From assembly GCF_000422965.1 (NCBI RefSeq), contig NZ_AUHB01000008.1:178313-242312 (forward strand): 64,000 bases of DNA, read 5' to 3'. This DNA comes from Pleomorphomonas oryzae DSM 16300 (GTDB lineage Bacteria; Pseudomonadota; Alphaproteobacteria; Rhizobiales; Pleomorphomonadaceae). A program made the translations under genes and the position numbers. The notes beneath the pieces are model-generated. The model made no database searches and was not told the origin of the DNA. It saw only the letters and a program-made list of their open reading frames with translations. Of this stretch, positions 25,969 through 34,342 are shown in pieces (position 1 is the first letter of the stretch; every line of letters begins with the position of its first letter).

Positions 25969-26958
25969 TTACTTGCGCGTTGCCAGCAGCGCGTCGACGT
26001 TCTCGGCAGTCACGGGCGTCCAGGGAACGTTGTATTCCTTGTCCTTGCCATCGTTCCACGGCATGTCCTTGCCGTATTTCGTCCAAATTTCGGATTCGGG
26101 CTTATAGTCGCCCTTCTTGGCATAGAAGATAGCGAGGTCCATGGCGCCCTGGGCCTGGGCGGTGGCGTCCTGCAGGATCGATGTCATCTCACCGGCCTTG
26201 GCAGCGCGCAGGCCGTCGGTGATGCCATCGATGCCGGCAATGGCGTAAGACTTGACGTCGTTGCCGGCCGCCTTGATCGCTTCGATGGCTCCGAGCGCCA
26301 TCTCGTCGTTCTGGCCGATGACGCCCTGGATCTGACCCGGGTGGGCGGTAAGCCAGTTCTCCATCAGCTTCTGCGCTTCGGCGCGTGACCAGTTGGCGGT
26401 CTGGTCCTCGAGCACCTTGACGTTTGGACACTCGGCGAGCGCCTTCTTGTTGCCTTCGAGCCGCTGGATCTGCGCCGACTGGCCGATCGGGCCTTCGATG
26501 ATCACGACGTTGCCTTTGCAGCCGATCTTGTCGAGGACGATCTTGGCTTCCATGTAGCCGGAGATCCGATCGTCGGACCCGACATAGGCGGACAGCAGAT
26601 CAGAGTTGACGCGCGTGTTGGAGCCGATCACCGGAATGCCGGCGTCATGAGCGGTCTGCACGCCCGTCGCACCGGCATCGATGTCGATCGGTACGAAGAT
26701 GATGGCATCGAACTTCTGGGTGACCATGGTCTTGAACTGATCGTTCTGGACCAAGGCGTCGTAACGGCCGTCGAAGACCGTCAGTTCGACATCACCATTC
26801 TTGACGGCTGGGTGCTGCTGCAGCGCAGCCGACCAGATCTGCATGAACTCGGCGTTGAGACCGTAGGGGGCGGCGCCGATCTTGAGCTTCGTCTGCGCCG
26901 AGGCCGGGACGGCCAGAAGGGCGGTTGCCGCAATGAGAGCAAGCGCTAGTTTTTTCAT
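25969..26958 (-). CDS. Periplasmic sugar-binding protein (ABC system 2)
   Basis: 329 residues with a signal peptide MKKLALALIAATALLAVPASA and a type I periplasmic-binding fold (LKIGAAPYGLNAEFMQIW, DAIIFVPIDIDAGATGVQTA, VIGQNDEMALGAIEAIKAAG, IAGIDGITDGLRAAKAG). GGAGGAAACGTC precedes ATG 26958. Two cysteines (GCKG and ECPN) could form a periplasmic disulfide. Operon order is ATPase-permease-binding protein-SDR, so its ligand is probably the SDR's substrate. Confidence 0.9.
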   Translation of the reverse strand: MKKLALALIAATALLAVPASAQTKLKIGAAPYGLNAEFMQIWSAALQQHPAVKNGDVELTVFDGRYDALVQNDQFKTMVTQKFDAIIFVPIDIDAGATGVQTAHDAGIPVIGSNTRVNSDLLSAYVGSDDRISGYMEAKIVLDKIGCKGNVVIIEGPIGQSAQIQRLEGNKKALAECPNVKVLEDQTANWSRAEAQKLMENWLTAHPGQIQGVIGQNDEMALGAIEAIKAAGNDVKSYAIAGIDGITDGLRAAKAGEMTSILQDATAQAQGAMDLAIFYAKKGDYKPESEIWTKYGKDMPWNDGKDKEYNVPWTPVTAENVDALLATRK

Positions 26959-27043
26959 GACGTTTCCTCCACTTTTTTGTTGTGACGCCAATCCACACCA
27001 CGCGACGGACGGCCGAACGAGCCGCCGTCCTCTCCCGAAAGAG

Positions 27044-28036
27044 CTAGGCGCCGTAGCTTCTCTTCTGGTCCAACATGACGGCTCCGACGATCAGCGCGCC
27101 CTTCAGCACCTGCTGGTAGTAGGATTGGATCCCCATCAGATCGAGGCCGTTGTTCATGACGCCGATGATCAGGGCGCCGATGAGCGTTCCGGTAATGCGG
27201 CCGATGCCGCCGGACAGACTGGTGCCGCCGATAACCACCGCGGCGATGGCATCGAGTTCGTAGGCAATGCCGGCCTGGGGCAGAGCCGAACCGGTGCGGG
27301 CGCTGAGCAGCATGCCGGCGAGGCCGGCGAGACCCGCCGAGATGACGTAGACGACGAAGCGAATGCGCACGACGTCGATGCCCGAGGTTTTGGCCGCATG
27401 CGCGTTGCCACCGACGGCGTAAATGTAGCGACCGAAGCGGGTTCGAGTGAGGGTCCACCAGGCGAGCCCGAAGACGATTGCCAAGATGATCACCGGGGCG
27501 GGAATACCCAGCACGTGACCGGTGCCGATCCAGCGGAATTCGGGCGTCAATGCCGGCACGGGCCGGCCGCCTCCGTAGATCAGCGTCAAGCCACGGGCCG
27601 CCGACAGCATGCCGAGCGTGGTGACGAAAGCCGGGACCGAGAAATAGGACACGATGAGGCCCGATAGCGCGCCACACGCGACACCCACCGCAACGCCGAC
27701 CGCCAGGGCTATTATGACGGGATAAGGCGCACCGTAAATCGCAGCGGTCGAAGACGTTGTCGCAAAGCTGGCACTGACGATGCCGGCAAGCGCCACGACC
27801 GAACCGACCGACAGATCGATGCCGCCTGTCAAGATGACGAATGTCATACCGACGGCCAGCACACCGTTGATCGACGTCTGAAGCAGCACGTTCGAAATAT
27901 TGCCAGGCGTCAGGAAGAACTCGTTCGATACCGAGAGGATCGCAGCAAGAATCAGGAAAGCGAGGAAGATGCCGTATTCCTGAATGAGGGTCCGCCGCCG
28001 CTCGGCGGTGAACCATCTGGATCGAGTTTCGCTCAT
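27044..28036 (-). CDS. Sugar ABC transporter permease, RbsC type (system 2)
   Basis: 330 residues of mostly hydrophobic helices, with TFVILTGGIDLSVGSVVALAGI and AIAAVVIGGTSLSGGIGRI, the RbsC hallmarks. ATG 28036 lies ten bases after GGAGGAGAG; an in-frame GTG two codons upstream is possible. It sits 45 bases after the ATPase gene and ahead of the binding-protein gene. Confidence 0.9.
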   Translation of the reverse strand: MSETRSRWFTAERRRTLIQEYGIFLAFLILAAILSVSNEFFLTPGNISNVLLQTSINGVLAVGMTFVILTGGIDLSVGSVVALAGIVSASFATTSSTAAIYGAPYPVIIALAVGVAVGVACGALSGLIVSYFSVPAFVTTLGMLSAARGLTLIYGGGRPVPALTPEFRWIGTGHVLGIPAPVIILAIVFGLAWWTLTRTRFGRYIYAVGGNAHAAKTSGIDVVRIRFVVYVISAGLAGLAGMLLSARTGSALPQAGIAYELDAIAAVVIGGTSLSGGIGRITGTLIGALIIGVMNNGLDLMGIQSYYQQVLKGALIVGAVMLDQKRSYGA

Positions 28037-28080
28037 TGACACCGTTCTCTCCTCCTGCGGCAACAAGCTCCGCGAACTGT

Positions 28081-29559
28081 TCAGGTCGACAGATTGACGA
28101 GCGCCTGAGCGTTCGTTTCGCGGCGGTCAAAGGTGCCGACGCTCTTGCCGTTCCGCATCACCATGATCCGATCGGCCATGCCCAAGACTTCGTCGATCTC
28201 CGACGACACCATCACCACCGTGCCGCCCGCGTTGGCGAAATCGCACATGATGCGATAGATTTCCCGCTTGGCGCCGACGTCGACGCCGCGCGTCGGCTCG
28301 TCCAGAAGCAAGATCCTGGGATTGCGCAGAAACCACTTGCCGAGCACAACCTTCTGCTGATTGCCCCCTGACAATCCGGACACTGGCATGGTGTCGCGAG
28401 CCGCCTTGATCTGGAAATCGGCCCGCATCCGCCGGCTGGCATCCACTTCGCCGGCGCGGTTCATGACAAACAGCGGGCTGAGCTCCGGCAGGCTGGCCAT
28501 GCAGATGTTGGCCCTGACGGAATCGAGCAGATTGAGCCCCGTCGACTTGCGATCTTCTGTTACCAGGGCCACGCCGAGCGCCATGGCATCGGTTGGCTTG
28601 TTGATCGTGACCGACTCACCGTCGATGAAGATTGCTCCGGCGGACGCCTTCTCCAGGCCGAACAGACATTCGAAAATCTCGGTCCGTCCCGATCCCATCA
28701 GGCCGTAGATGCCGAAGATCTCGCCCTTATGGGCAGAGAAGGAAATCGCCTCGAAGGCATCGGATCGGCAGAGGCCTTCAACCTCGATACCGACGTCGTC
28801 ACCCGGCGTATTGGTCTTTACATATTCTTCTGACAGTTCGCGTCCGACGATCATCCGGATCAGGTCCTGGCGATTGACCTCGGCCAGCAGGCCGCTACCA
28901 ACAAAGGCCCCGTCCCGGAAGGCGGTATAGGTGTCGGCGATCTCGAAGATCTCCGACAGCCTGTGTGAGACATAGACGACGCCGCGGCCCAGCGCTTGCA
29001 GACGGCGGATGGCGGAAAACAGGCGCTGCGCCTCCCGCTCGCCGATCGCCGAGGTCGGCTCGTCCATGAAGATCACCTCCGCATCATGGCTGAGCGCCTT
29101 GGCAATCTCGACCAGCTGCATTTCGGCGACCGTCAGATCGATCATTCGCTGTGTGGCGCGGATATTGAACTCGAGCTCGTCTAGAAGAGCCTGAGCCGCC
29201 CGATTCATCGAATTGAAATCGATGCCTCCGAACCGGCGCGAAGGCTCCCGGCCGAGGTAAATGTTCTCGGCCACGGTCATATGGGGAATTGGGCTGAGTT
29301 CCTGCTCGATGATGGCGATACCGGCCGCCAGCGCTTCGGCAGGGCTGGCATAGTCCACTTCGGCACCCCGGCGCCGAATGACGCCGCCGTCGCGTTTGTA
29401 GATCCCCATCAGAATCTTCAGAAATGTCGACTTACCGGCGCCATTGCCGCCGCATAGCGCGTGGACCGACCCGGCGCGCAGCTCGAGCCGCCCATCAGAC
29501 AAAGCTGCCACGCCGCCGAAGGACTTTTTCAGCCCCTCGACCTCAAGAAGAAGTTCCAC
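28081..29559 (-). CDS. Sugar ABC transporter ATPase, two-domain (system 2)
   Basis: 492 residues. Domain 1 has Walker A CGGNGAGKST and Walker B VIFMDEPTSAI, but its signature is degenerate (DLTVAEMQLVEIAKAL); domain 2 has GLMGSGRTE, LSGGNQQKVVLGKW and ILLLDEPTRGVDVGAK. This two-domain layout is that of RbsA-type ATPases. GTG 29559 follows GGAGGAAACAC. First gene of operon 2, under the promoter at 29786-29833. Confidence 0.92.
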   Translation of the reverse strand: MELLLEVEGLKKSFGGVAALSDGRLELRAGSVHALCGGNGAGKSTFLKILMGIYKRDGGVIRRRGAEVDYASPAEALAAGIAIIEQELSPIPHMTVAENIYLGREPSRRFGGIDFNSMNRAAQALLDELEFNIRATQRMIDLTVAEMQLVEIAKALSHDAEVIFMDEPTSAIGEREAQRLFSAIRRLQALGRGVVYVSHRLSEIFEIADTYTAFRDGAFVGSGLLAEVNRQDLIRMIVGRELSEEYVKTNTPGDDVGIEVEGLCRSDAFEAISFSAHKGEIFGIYGLMGSGRTEIFECLFGLEKASAGAIFIDGESVTINKPTDAMALGVALVTEDRKSTGLNLLDSVRANICMASLPELSPLFVMNRAGEVDASRRMRADFQIKAARDTMPVSGLSGGNQQKVVLGKWFLRNPRILLLDEPTRGVDVGAKREIYRIMCDFANAGGTVVMVSSEIDEVLGMADRIMVMRNGKSVGTFDRRETNAQALVNLST

Positions 29560-30126
29560 GTGTTTCCTCCCGAATGCGCTCACCCCTCCGTGGCGCACCT
29601 CTGGCCATGACCCGAGCGTAACTCGGCACAAGAAACTGACCGGTCGGTGATGGCGTTCTGACGTTCACCCCATCCAGGAGGCAAAACTCTTCGCACGACC
29701 ACCACGGACAAACGCCAATGGCAGCCTATAAGCGGCCTTCCTCCCGCCAAATGCTCGGACGCTCCTCACCGTACCCATACATGATTGTTGTTATTTTGAT
29801 CAAAGACTATGACGTGTGTAACACGTGTGTCAATAGTATTTGTTTTCATTCTACCAAATTTTCGTGAAAATTGCTTCATCTGGCGGTAAGGAACCAACCA
29901 AACAACATCCGGCGCCGCAGTTGGAATAGCGACCCCGGGATAGGAGAAGGTCACTCAGCTGCGAAAAACAACATCTTTCCCGACACTCGGGGCCAGCCGG
30001 AACGCATAACTCGCCGATCGCAGCCCTCCCCTAAGTCGAGCCGGGATTTCGCTTCAAATGTAACATCGAGCAATGTCGCCCTTGTCCCGCGCGCGGATAA
30101 CCGGCGCGGGACAACCCGAGGCAGAG
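29560..30126. other. Intergenic region upstream of ABC operon 2
   Basis: 567 bases, with the operon 2 promoter/operator at 29786-29833. The part next to transaldolase (29880-30126) shows no gene I can support. Confidence 0.55.
29786..29833 (-). promoter_or_regulatory. Promoter with operator of ABC operon 2
   Basis: Minus-strand -35 TTGACA (29833-29828) and an 18-base spacer to a weak -10 TAGTCT. The element TGTTGTTATTTTGATCAAA (29786-29804) sits right after it, exactly as in operon 1; GTAACA and TGTCAAT are at identical offsets. Inside the spacer ACGTGT-GTA-ACACGT (29812-29826) is a perfect inverted repeat not found in operon 1. Confidence 0.65.
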
Positions 30127-31086
30127 TCAGGCAGGCAACTTAGCGCGCAGCAGCCCACACAGGGTTTCGGTGTCCTTGCCAAACTGGCGAATGCCTTCGG
30201 CCAGTTTTTCTGTCGCCATGGCATCTTCGTTGAGCTGCCAACGGAAACTCGTCTCGTCGAGATTAAGCGGACGGATATCGCGCGAAGGCGGAGTCGCGCC
30301 AAGCTGCCGCTCTACCGGGCCTTCGGCGGCCCGCAGTTCCTCCAGCAGATTAGGACTGATGGTCAGCCGATCGCAGCCAGCCAGGCCGAGGATCTGGTCG
30401 GTGTTGCGGAAGGAAGCCCCCATCACCACCGTCTTGTAGCCAAAGGCTTGGAAGTAGTCGTAGATCTCACGCACGGAGCGGACGCCGGGATCATCAGCGG
30501 CCGAAGTAACGACTGTTCCGTGAGCCTTGTACCAGTCGGTAATGCGTCCGACGAAGGGAGAAATCAGGAAGACACCTGCGGCGCCGCAAAGGGCCGCCTG
30601 AGCCTTGGCGAAGATCAGCGTCAGATTGCAGGCAATGCCTTTTTCCTTGAGTTCGGCCGCCGCCTTGACCCCTTCCCAAGTCGCGGCAATCTTGATCAGA
30701 ATGCGCGACGGATCGACACCGGCTTCACGATAAATGGCAATCAGACGCTCGGCGCGCTTTACCGTACGCGCCGTGTCGAAGGAAAGACGAGCGTCCACTT
30801 CGGTCGACACATAGCCTGGCACGATGCGGGAGAGTTCGGCGCCGAAATTGACTGCCAGCTTGTCGAGCGCCAGCTCGAGGCGAGCCTCCCCACCGCGTTC
30901 GCGCGCCACGGCATAAGCCACGGCATCGTCCATCAGTGCGGCGTATTCGGGCTTGCTGGCCGCCTTGAGAATGAGGCTGGGATTGGTGGTGCAATCCTGC
31001 GCCCGCACGGCCTTGATCTGGGCAATGTCACCCGTATCGGCAACGATCACCGTGTGACGGGCGAGTCCGGCGAGTTTATCGGTCAT
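30127..31086 (-). CDS. tal: Transaldolase
   Basis: 319 residues. Schiff-base Lys132 lies in RILIKIAATWEG; DCTTNPSLILKAA, NLTLIFAKAQA and SPFVGRITDWY are conserved class features. It moves a dihydroxyacetone unit between sedoheptulose 7-phosphate and glyceraldehyde 3-phosphate, giving erythrose 4-phosphate and fructose 6-phosphate in the pentose-phosphate pathway. Divergent from the second DeoR gene and with the palindrome at 31194-31211 in its upstream region, it fits a role in using D-erythrose 4-phosphate from tetritols. Confidence 0.93.
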   Translation of the reverse strand: MTDKLAGLARHTVIVADTGDIAQIKAVRAQDCTTNPSLILKAASKPEYAALMDDAVAYAVARERGGEARLELALDKLAVNFGAELSRIVPGYVSTEVDARLSFDTARTVKRAERLIAIYREAGVDPSRILIKIAATWEGVKAAAELKEKGIACNLTLIFAKAQAALCGAAGVFLISPFVGRITDWYKAHGTVVTSAADDPGVRSVREIYDYFQAFGYKTVVMGASFRNTDQILGLAGCDRLTISPNLLEELRAAEGPVERQLGATPPSRDIRPLNLDETSFRWQLNEDAMATEKLAEGIRQFGKDTETLCGLLRAKLPA

Positions 31087-31472
31087 GGCGGTTACCTTCG
31101 TTCAGGCTGCTGCTGGCGAAGGGGTCGCCAGCGCGCGCTTTGTTGGAAACGATGGGCTGAACGTAGCATGCAACTGGCTCGAGTCAAGAAAATATAACAC
31201 AATTATGTTATTTATGTATCATATATGTAGTTGTAATGATACGATAACACGTTCGGGCTCACACCCCCTCCGGATAATTGCGAAGTCGGTTGCAAGCTTA
31301 AGCCGATGATCTCACATGACCGTCCGGGAGCCAGAATGCTTCTGCGGCCCCGCTTCGCGCGCCCACAATCACCCCTTGAGCAGGGTCGGCATCCACCTAA
31401 AGCAGCGGGCGTTGTAACGACAAGGTGCTATAATTTTCGCCGGATTGTGCTAACACCGGTACGGATTCCCCG
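31087..31472. other. Divergent intergenic region, tal / deoR2
   Basis: 386 bases, AT-rich at 31185-31255, holding both promoters and the operator candidate at 31194-31211. No gene seen. Confidence 0.55.
31194..31211. promoter_or_regulatory. Palindromic operator candidate upstream of transaldolase
   Basis: ATAACA-CAATTA-TGTTAT, with perfect 6-bp arms. The same arms with a 7-base spacer lie upstream of dhaK1. TTATGTTATTTATGTATC (31203 onward) closely matches the dhaK1 upstream sequence too. Confidence 0.55.
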
Positions 31473-32309
31473 ATGAGGAACGTTACGACCGTGGATATCG
31501 AACAAGACCGACGCCGAGGCGTGAAGCCGTCGTCCGGACCGGAAGGGCGGCGCAAAGCGCTTCTCGAATATCTTCTGCCTGTCGGCTCCGCCCAGGTGGA
31601 CGAATTGGCGAACCACTTCGGCGTCAGCCGAATGACCGTTCACCGCGACCTAAAGATACTTGAGGAACAAGGCATCGTTCGACGCGTCCACGGTGGCGTG
31701 ACCGTGCATTCTTCAAGCCTTGTCGAAAGCACCATCCTCTACCGGTCGCGTCTCGCCGATGCCGAAAAGGAGGCCATTGCCCGTGCCGCCATCGAGATGG
31801 TTGAGCCCGGACAGGCCATCATTCTCGACGACTCCACCACCGTGTCCCGCATGGCACCGCTGATCGTCGGCTGCAAGCCGCTGACAGTCATCACCAATAG
31901 CCTTACGGTGATCGACATGCTGAAGGAGGCGCACGGCATCGAAACCATTTGCCTCGGTGGGCACTACAACTCCCGCTTCAATGCCTTCTTTGGCTATCTC
32001 TGCGAGAAGACCGTTTCGACGCTCAGGGCCAACACCTTGTTCATGTCGACTTCGACTATTCTCGGTGCCGTTGCCTACCACCAGCAAGAAGATGTGGTCC
32101 GGACCAAGCGAGCGTTGATGGAGGCCGTCGACCGCCGTGTTCTGCTCGTCGACAGCTCCAAGTTCGGCATCACGGCGCTGATCCGCCTGGCGGGTCTCAC
32201 CGAGTTCGACACGGTGATCACCGATTCCGGCATTCCGCCGGCTGAGGCCGAACTGCTGCGCAAGAGCAACGTGCAGCTGCGCATCGTGGACGCCGCTCCG
32301 GTTGATTGA
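31473..32309 (+). CDS. DeoR-family transcriptional regulator (copy 2)
   Basis: 278 residues, a paralogue of the regulator at 11535: the helix-turn-helix region from GRRKALLEYLL to VRRVHGGVTVHSSS is nearly the same, and the effector domain (DDSTTVSRMAPLIVG, GGHYNSRFNAFFGYLCE, DSSKFGITALIRLAG) matches throughout. The start ATG 31473 has a weak ribosome site. Divergent from transaldolase and convergent with the L-threitol dehydrogenase operon. It likely represses the tal and/or dhaK2 units, responding to a tetrulose or other sugar phosphate. Confidence 0.92.
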   Translation: MRNVTTVDIEQDRRRGVKPSSGPEGRRKALLEYLLPVGSAQVDELANHFGVSRMTVHRDLKILEEQGIVRRVHGGVTVHSSSLVESTILYRSRLADAEKEAIARAAIEMVEPGQAIILDDSTTVSRMAPLIVGCKPLTVITNSLTVIDMLKEAHGIETICLGGHYNSRFNAFFGYLCEKTVSTLRANTLFMSTSTILGAVAYHQQEDVVRTKRALMEAVDRRVLLVDSSKFGITALIRLAGLTEFDTVITDSGIPPAEAELLRKSNVQLRIVDAAPVD

Positions 32310-32421
32310 CCGGCCAACGGTTTGGTATGCCCACAAACGCCGTGTCGGGAAACGTTCCTCGGCGCGACACCGCGGCGGCTATTGGTGCGTGGGCGGCTAC
32401 GCCACCCACGCACGCCTTCGA

Positions 32422-33537
32422 TCAGGGGATCAGCATGATCTTGAGGGACTTGTCGCCCTTCTTCATCATCTTGAAGCCGTCGTCATAATCCTTAAGCGGT
32501 AGCTTGTGAGTCACCACGCCCTCGGTCGGCAGACGGCCATCGGCGATGGCGTCGATGACGAACGGATAGACGTAGGGGCTCAAGTGAGCTCCGAGCACAT
32601 CCAGCTCCTTACGATCGGAAATGATCGACCAGTCGCAAGTCACGTCGTGGCTGAAAACGCTGAACTCGACGAAGCGACCGAGCTTACGGATCATCTTGAG
32701 ACCCTGCAGGACGCTGGACGGGTGACCGGTGGCCTCGATGTAGACATCGCAGCCATAGCCGTCGGTCAGATCCTTGACGATCTTGTCGACATCTTCCTTG
32801 AACGGATTGAGCACCATGTCGGCGCCGAACTTCTTGGCAAGCTCGAGCCGATCTTCCTTGCCGTCGAGAACAATCAGCTTCTTCGGATTCTTCAGCCTTA
32901 GGGCGCCAACCATGCCGAGACCCAGCGTACCGGCACCCGACAACACGACGACATCATCGAACTGGACATTGCCCCGGTTGACCGCGTGCGCCGAGCAGGC
33001 ATAGGGCTCGATAAGAACAGCCTTCTCCAGCGGCAGGTTGTTGGGAACCTTATGGGTCCGCGACTCCTTGGGGAAGCGCATATAGGCGGCCATGGCGCCG
33101 TTGACGTTGGTCTGGAAACCGTAGACGTCATGCTTCTCGCACATCCAGTACTCACCGCGCTGGCAGAAGCGACAATGGCCGCACGGAACGATCTGTTCCG
33201 AGATCAGCCGGTCACCCAGCTTGTACTTGCCCTCAGCGGCGACATTTTCACCCAGCTCGACGGCGATGCCGACGAACTCGTGGCCGGGAATCATCGGCGC
33301 CTTGATGTAGGCGGGCTGATCCTTGTCGCCCCAGAAGGAAGGTGCGCCGTCATAGCTCTTGATGTCGCCGGCGCAGATACCACAGCCCTCGACCTTGATG
33401 ATGATCTCGTCCGGACCGGCCCGCGGCACATCGACCTGGGTGAAGCGGAAGTCGCCGGGCGCGTAGGCAACGACAGCATCCATCTTGGCCGGCAGGTCAC
33501 CAAGCGAGATGGAGCGGGCATTTTTCACGAAGTTCAT
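32422..33537 (-). CDS. Erythritol/L-threitol dehydrogenase-like zinc enzyme
   Basis: 371 residues, medium-chain dehydrogenase. Catalytic zinc: Cys55 (GCGICAGDIKSYDG), His86-Glu87 (IPGHEFVG). Structural zinc: Cys119, 122, 125 and 133 (CGHCRFCQRGEYWMC). Cofactor site GAGTLGLGMVGALRL with VLDGKED. It resembles the mycobacterial erythritol/L-threitol dehydrogenase that makes L-erythrulose. GGAGG precedes ATG 33537. It follows dhaK2-dhaL2, giving dehydrogenase and kinase in one operon. The exact polyol is inferred. Confidence 0.87.
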   Translation of the reverse strand: MNFVKNARSISLGDLPAKMDAVVAYAPGDFRFTQVDVPRAGPDEIIIKVEGCGICAGDIKSYDGAPSFWGDKDQPAYIKAPMIPGHEFVGIAVELGENVAAEGKYKLGDRLISEQIVPCGHCRFCQRGEYWMCEKHDVYGFQTNVNGAMAAYMRFPKESRTHKVPNNLPLEKAVLIEPYACSAHAVNRGNVQFDDVVVLSGAGTLGLGMVGALRLKNPKKLIVLDGKEDRLELAKKFGADMVLNPFKEDVDKIVKDLTDGYGCDVYIEATGHPSSVLQGLKMIRKLGRFVEFSVFSHDVTCDWSIISDRKELDVLGAHLSPYVYPFVIDAIADGRLPTEGVVTHKLPLKDYDDGFKMMKKGDKSLKIMLIP

Positions 33538-33689
33538 TTCTTCCTCCCTGAGAGTTCGGCGGCGCCACATCATGACCGATGAAAACGCCCGCCAGCTTGG
33601 TACGTTGTCAGTCGCAGACAGCCCCTGACCGTGACGTGTTGGCCATGGTCGTCCTCGCACAAGGGGCCTTGGATCGGCGGCTGCTCCGG

Positions 33690-34328
33690 TCAGTTGAGTT
33701 TCGAGGCGACGCTGGCGGCCATGGTCTCCAGAATAATGCAGCAGGATGCCGAACCGGCATCCAAGACGCCGCGCGAACGCTCACCGAGACGGCTCGCCCG
33801 CCCCACCTTGGCAATCATGGCAACCGTTGAATCCCGCCCCTTGCGTGCGGCCTCGGTCATGTCGTTGAGAGCCGTCCGATAGGGCTTGCCGGCTGAGGTG
33901 GCCGCTTCGAAGGCCTCCACCGCCGGCACCAGGGTGTCGAGCAACGTCTTGTCACCCGGCTTGGCGCCGCCGATGTCGAGCACACCGTCGAGACCGGCGC
34001 GGATCATCCGACCGAAGGCGGTGGCGTCGAGCTCGGTGGCTCCATCGAGGGAGTCGGCCATCTCATTGAAGAACGTGCCGTAGAGCGGCCCCATCGAGCC
34101 ACCGATGCCGGCCATCAACGTGTTGCCGAGGATGCCGAAGCTCTCTTTCAGGCCAGGTGTCGGCGAGCCGAGCGCTTGAGCGCAGAGGTTGAACCCCTTG
34201 GCCATGTTGACGCCGTGATCGCCATCGCCGATGGCGCCATCGATCTCGCTAAGGTGGTCGCGCTGAGCGACGATCGCCTTGACGAGATCTGTCACCAGAA
34301 ATCCGGCCGCGTTGACGGGAAGGGTCAT
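33690..34328 (-). CDS. dhaL: Dihydroxyacetone/erythrulose kinase subunit DhaL (copy 2)
   Basis: 212 residues. The nucleotide site reads IGDGDHGVNMAKGF near residue 33; GGSMGPLYGTFFNEMA is the glycine-rich lid. ATG 34328 was chosen with GGGGG upstream; GTG 34346 overlapping the DhaK2 stop as GTGA is an alternative. It pairs with DhaK2 and precedes the L-threitol dehydrogenase. It differs clearly from DhaL1, so the two are old paralogues, not a recent copy. Confidence 0.9.
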   Translation of the reverse strand: MTLPVNAAGFLVTDLVKAIVAQRDHLSEIDGAIGDGDHGVNMAKGFNLCAQALGSPTPGLKESFGILGNTLMAGIGGSMGPLYGTFFNEMADSLDGATELDATAFGRMIRAGLDGVLDIGGAKPGDKTLLDTLVPAVEAFEAATSAGKPYRTALNDMTEAARKGRDSTVAMIAKVGRASRLGERSRGVLDAGSASCCIILETMAASVASKLN

Positions 34329-34342
34329 GACAGGTCCCCCGC

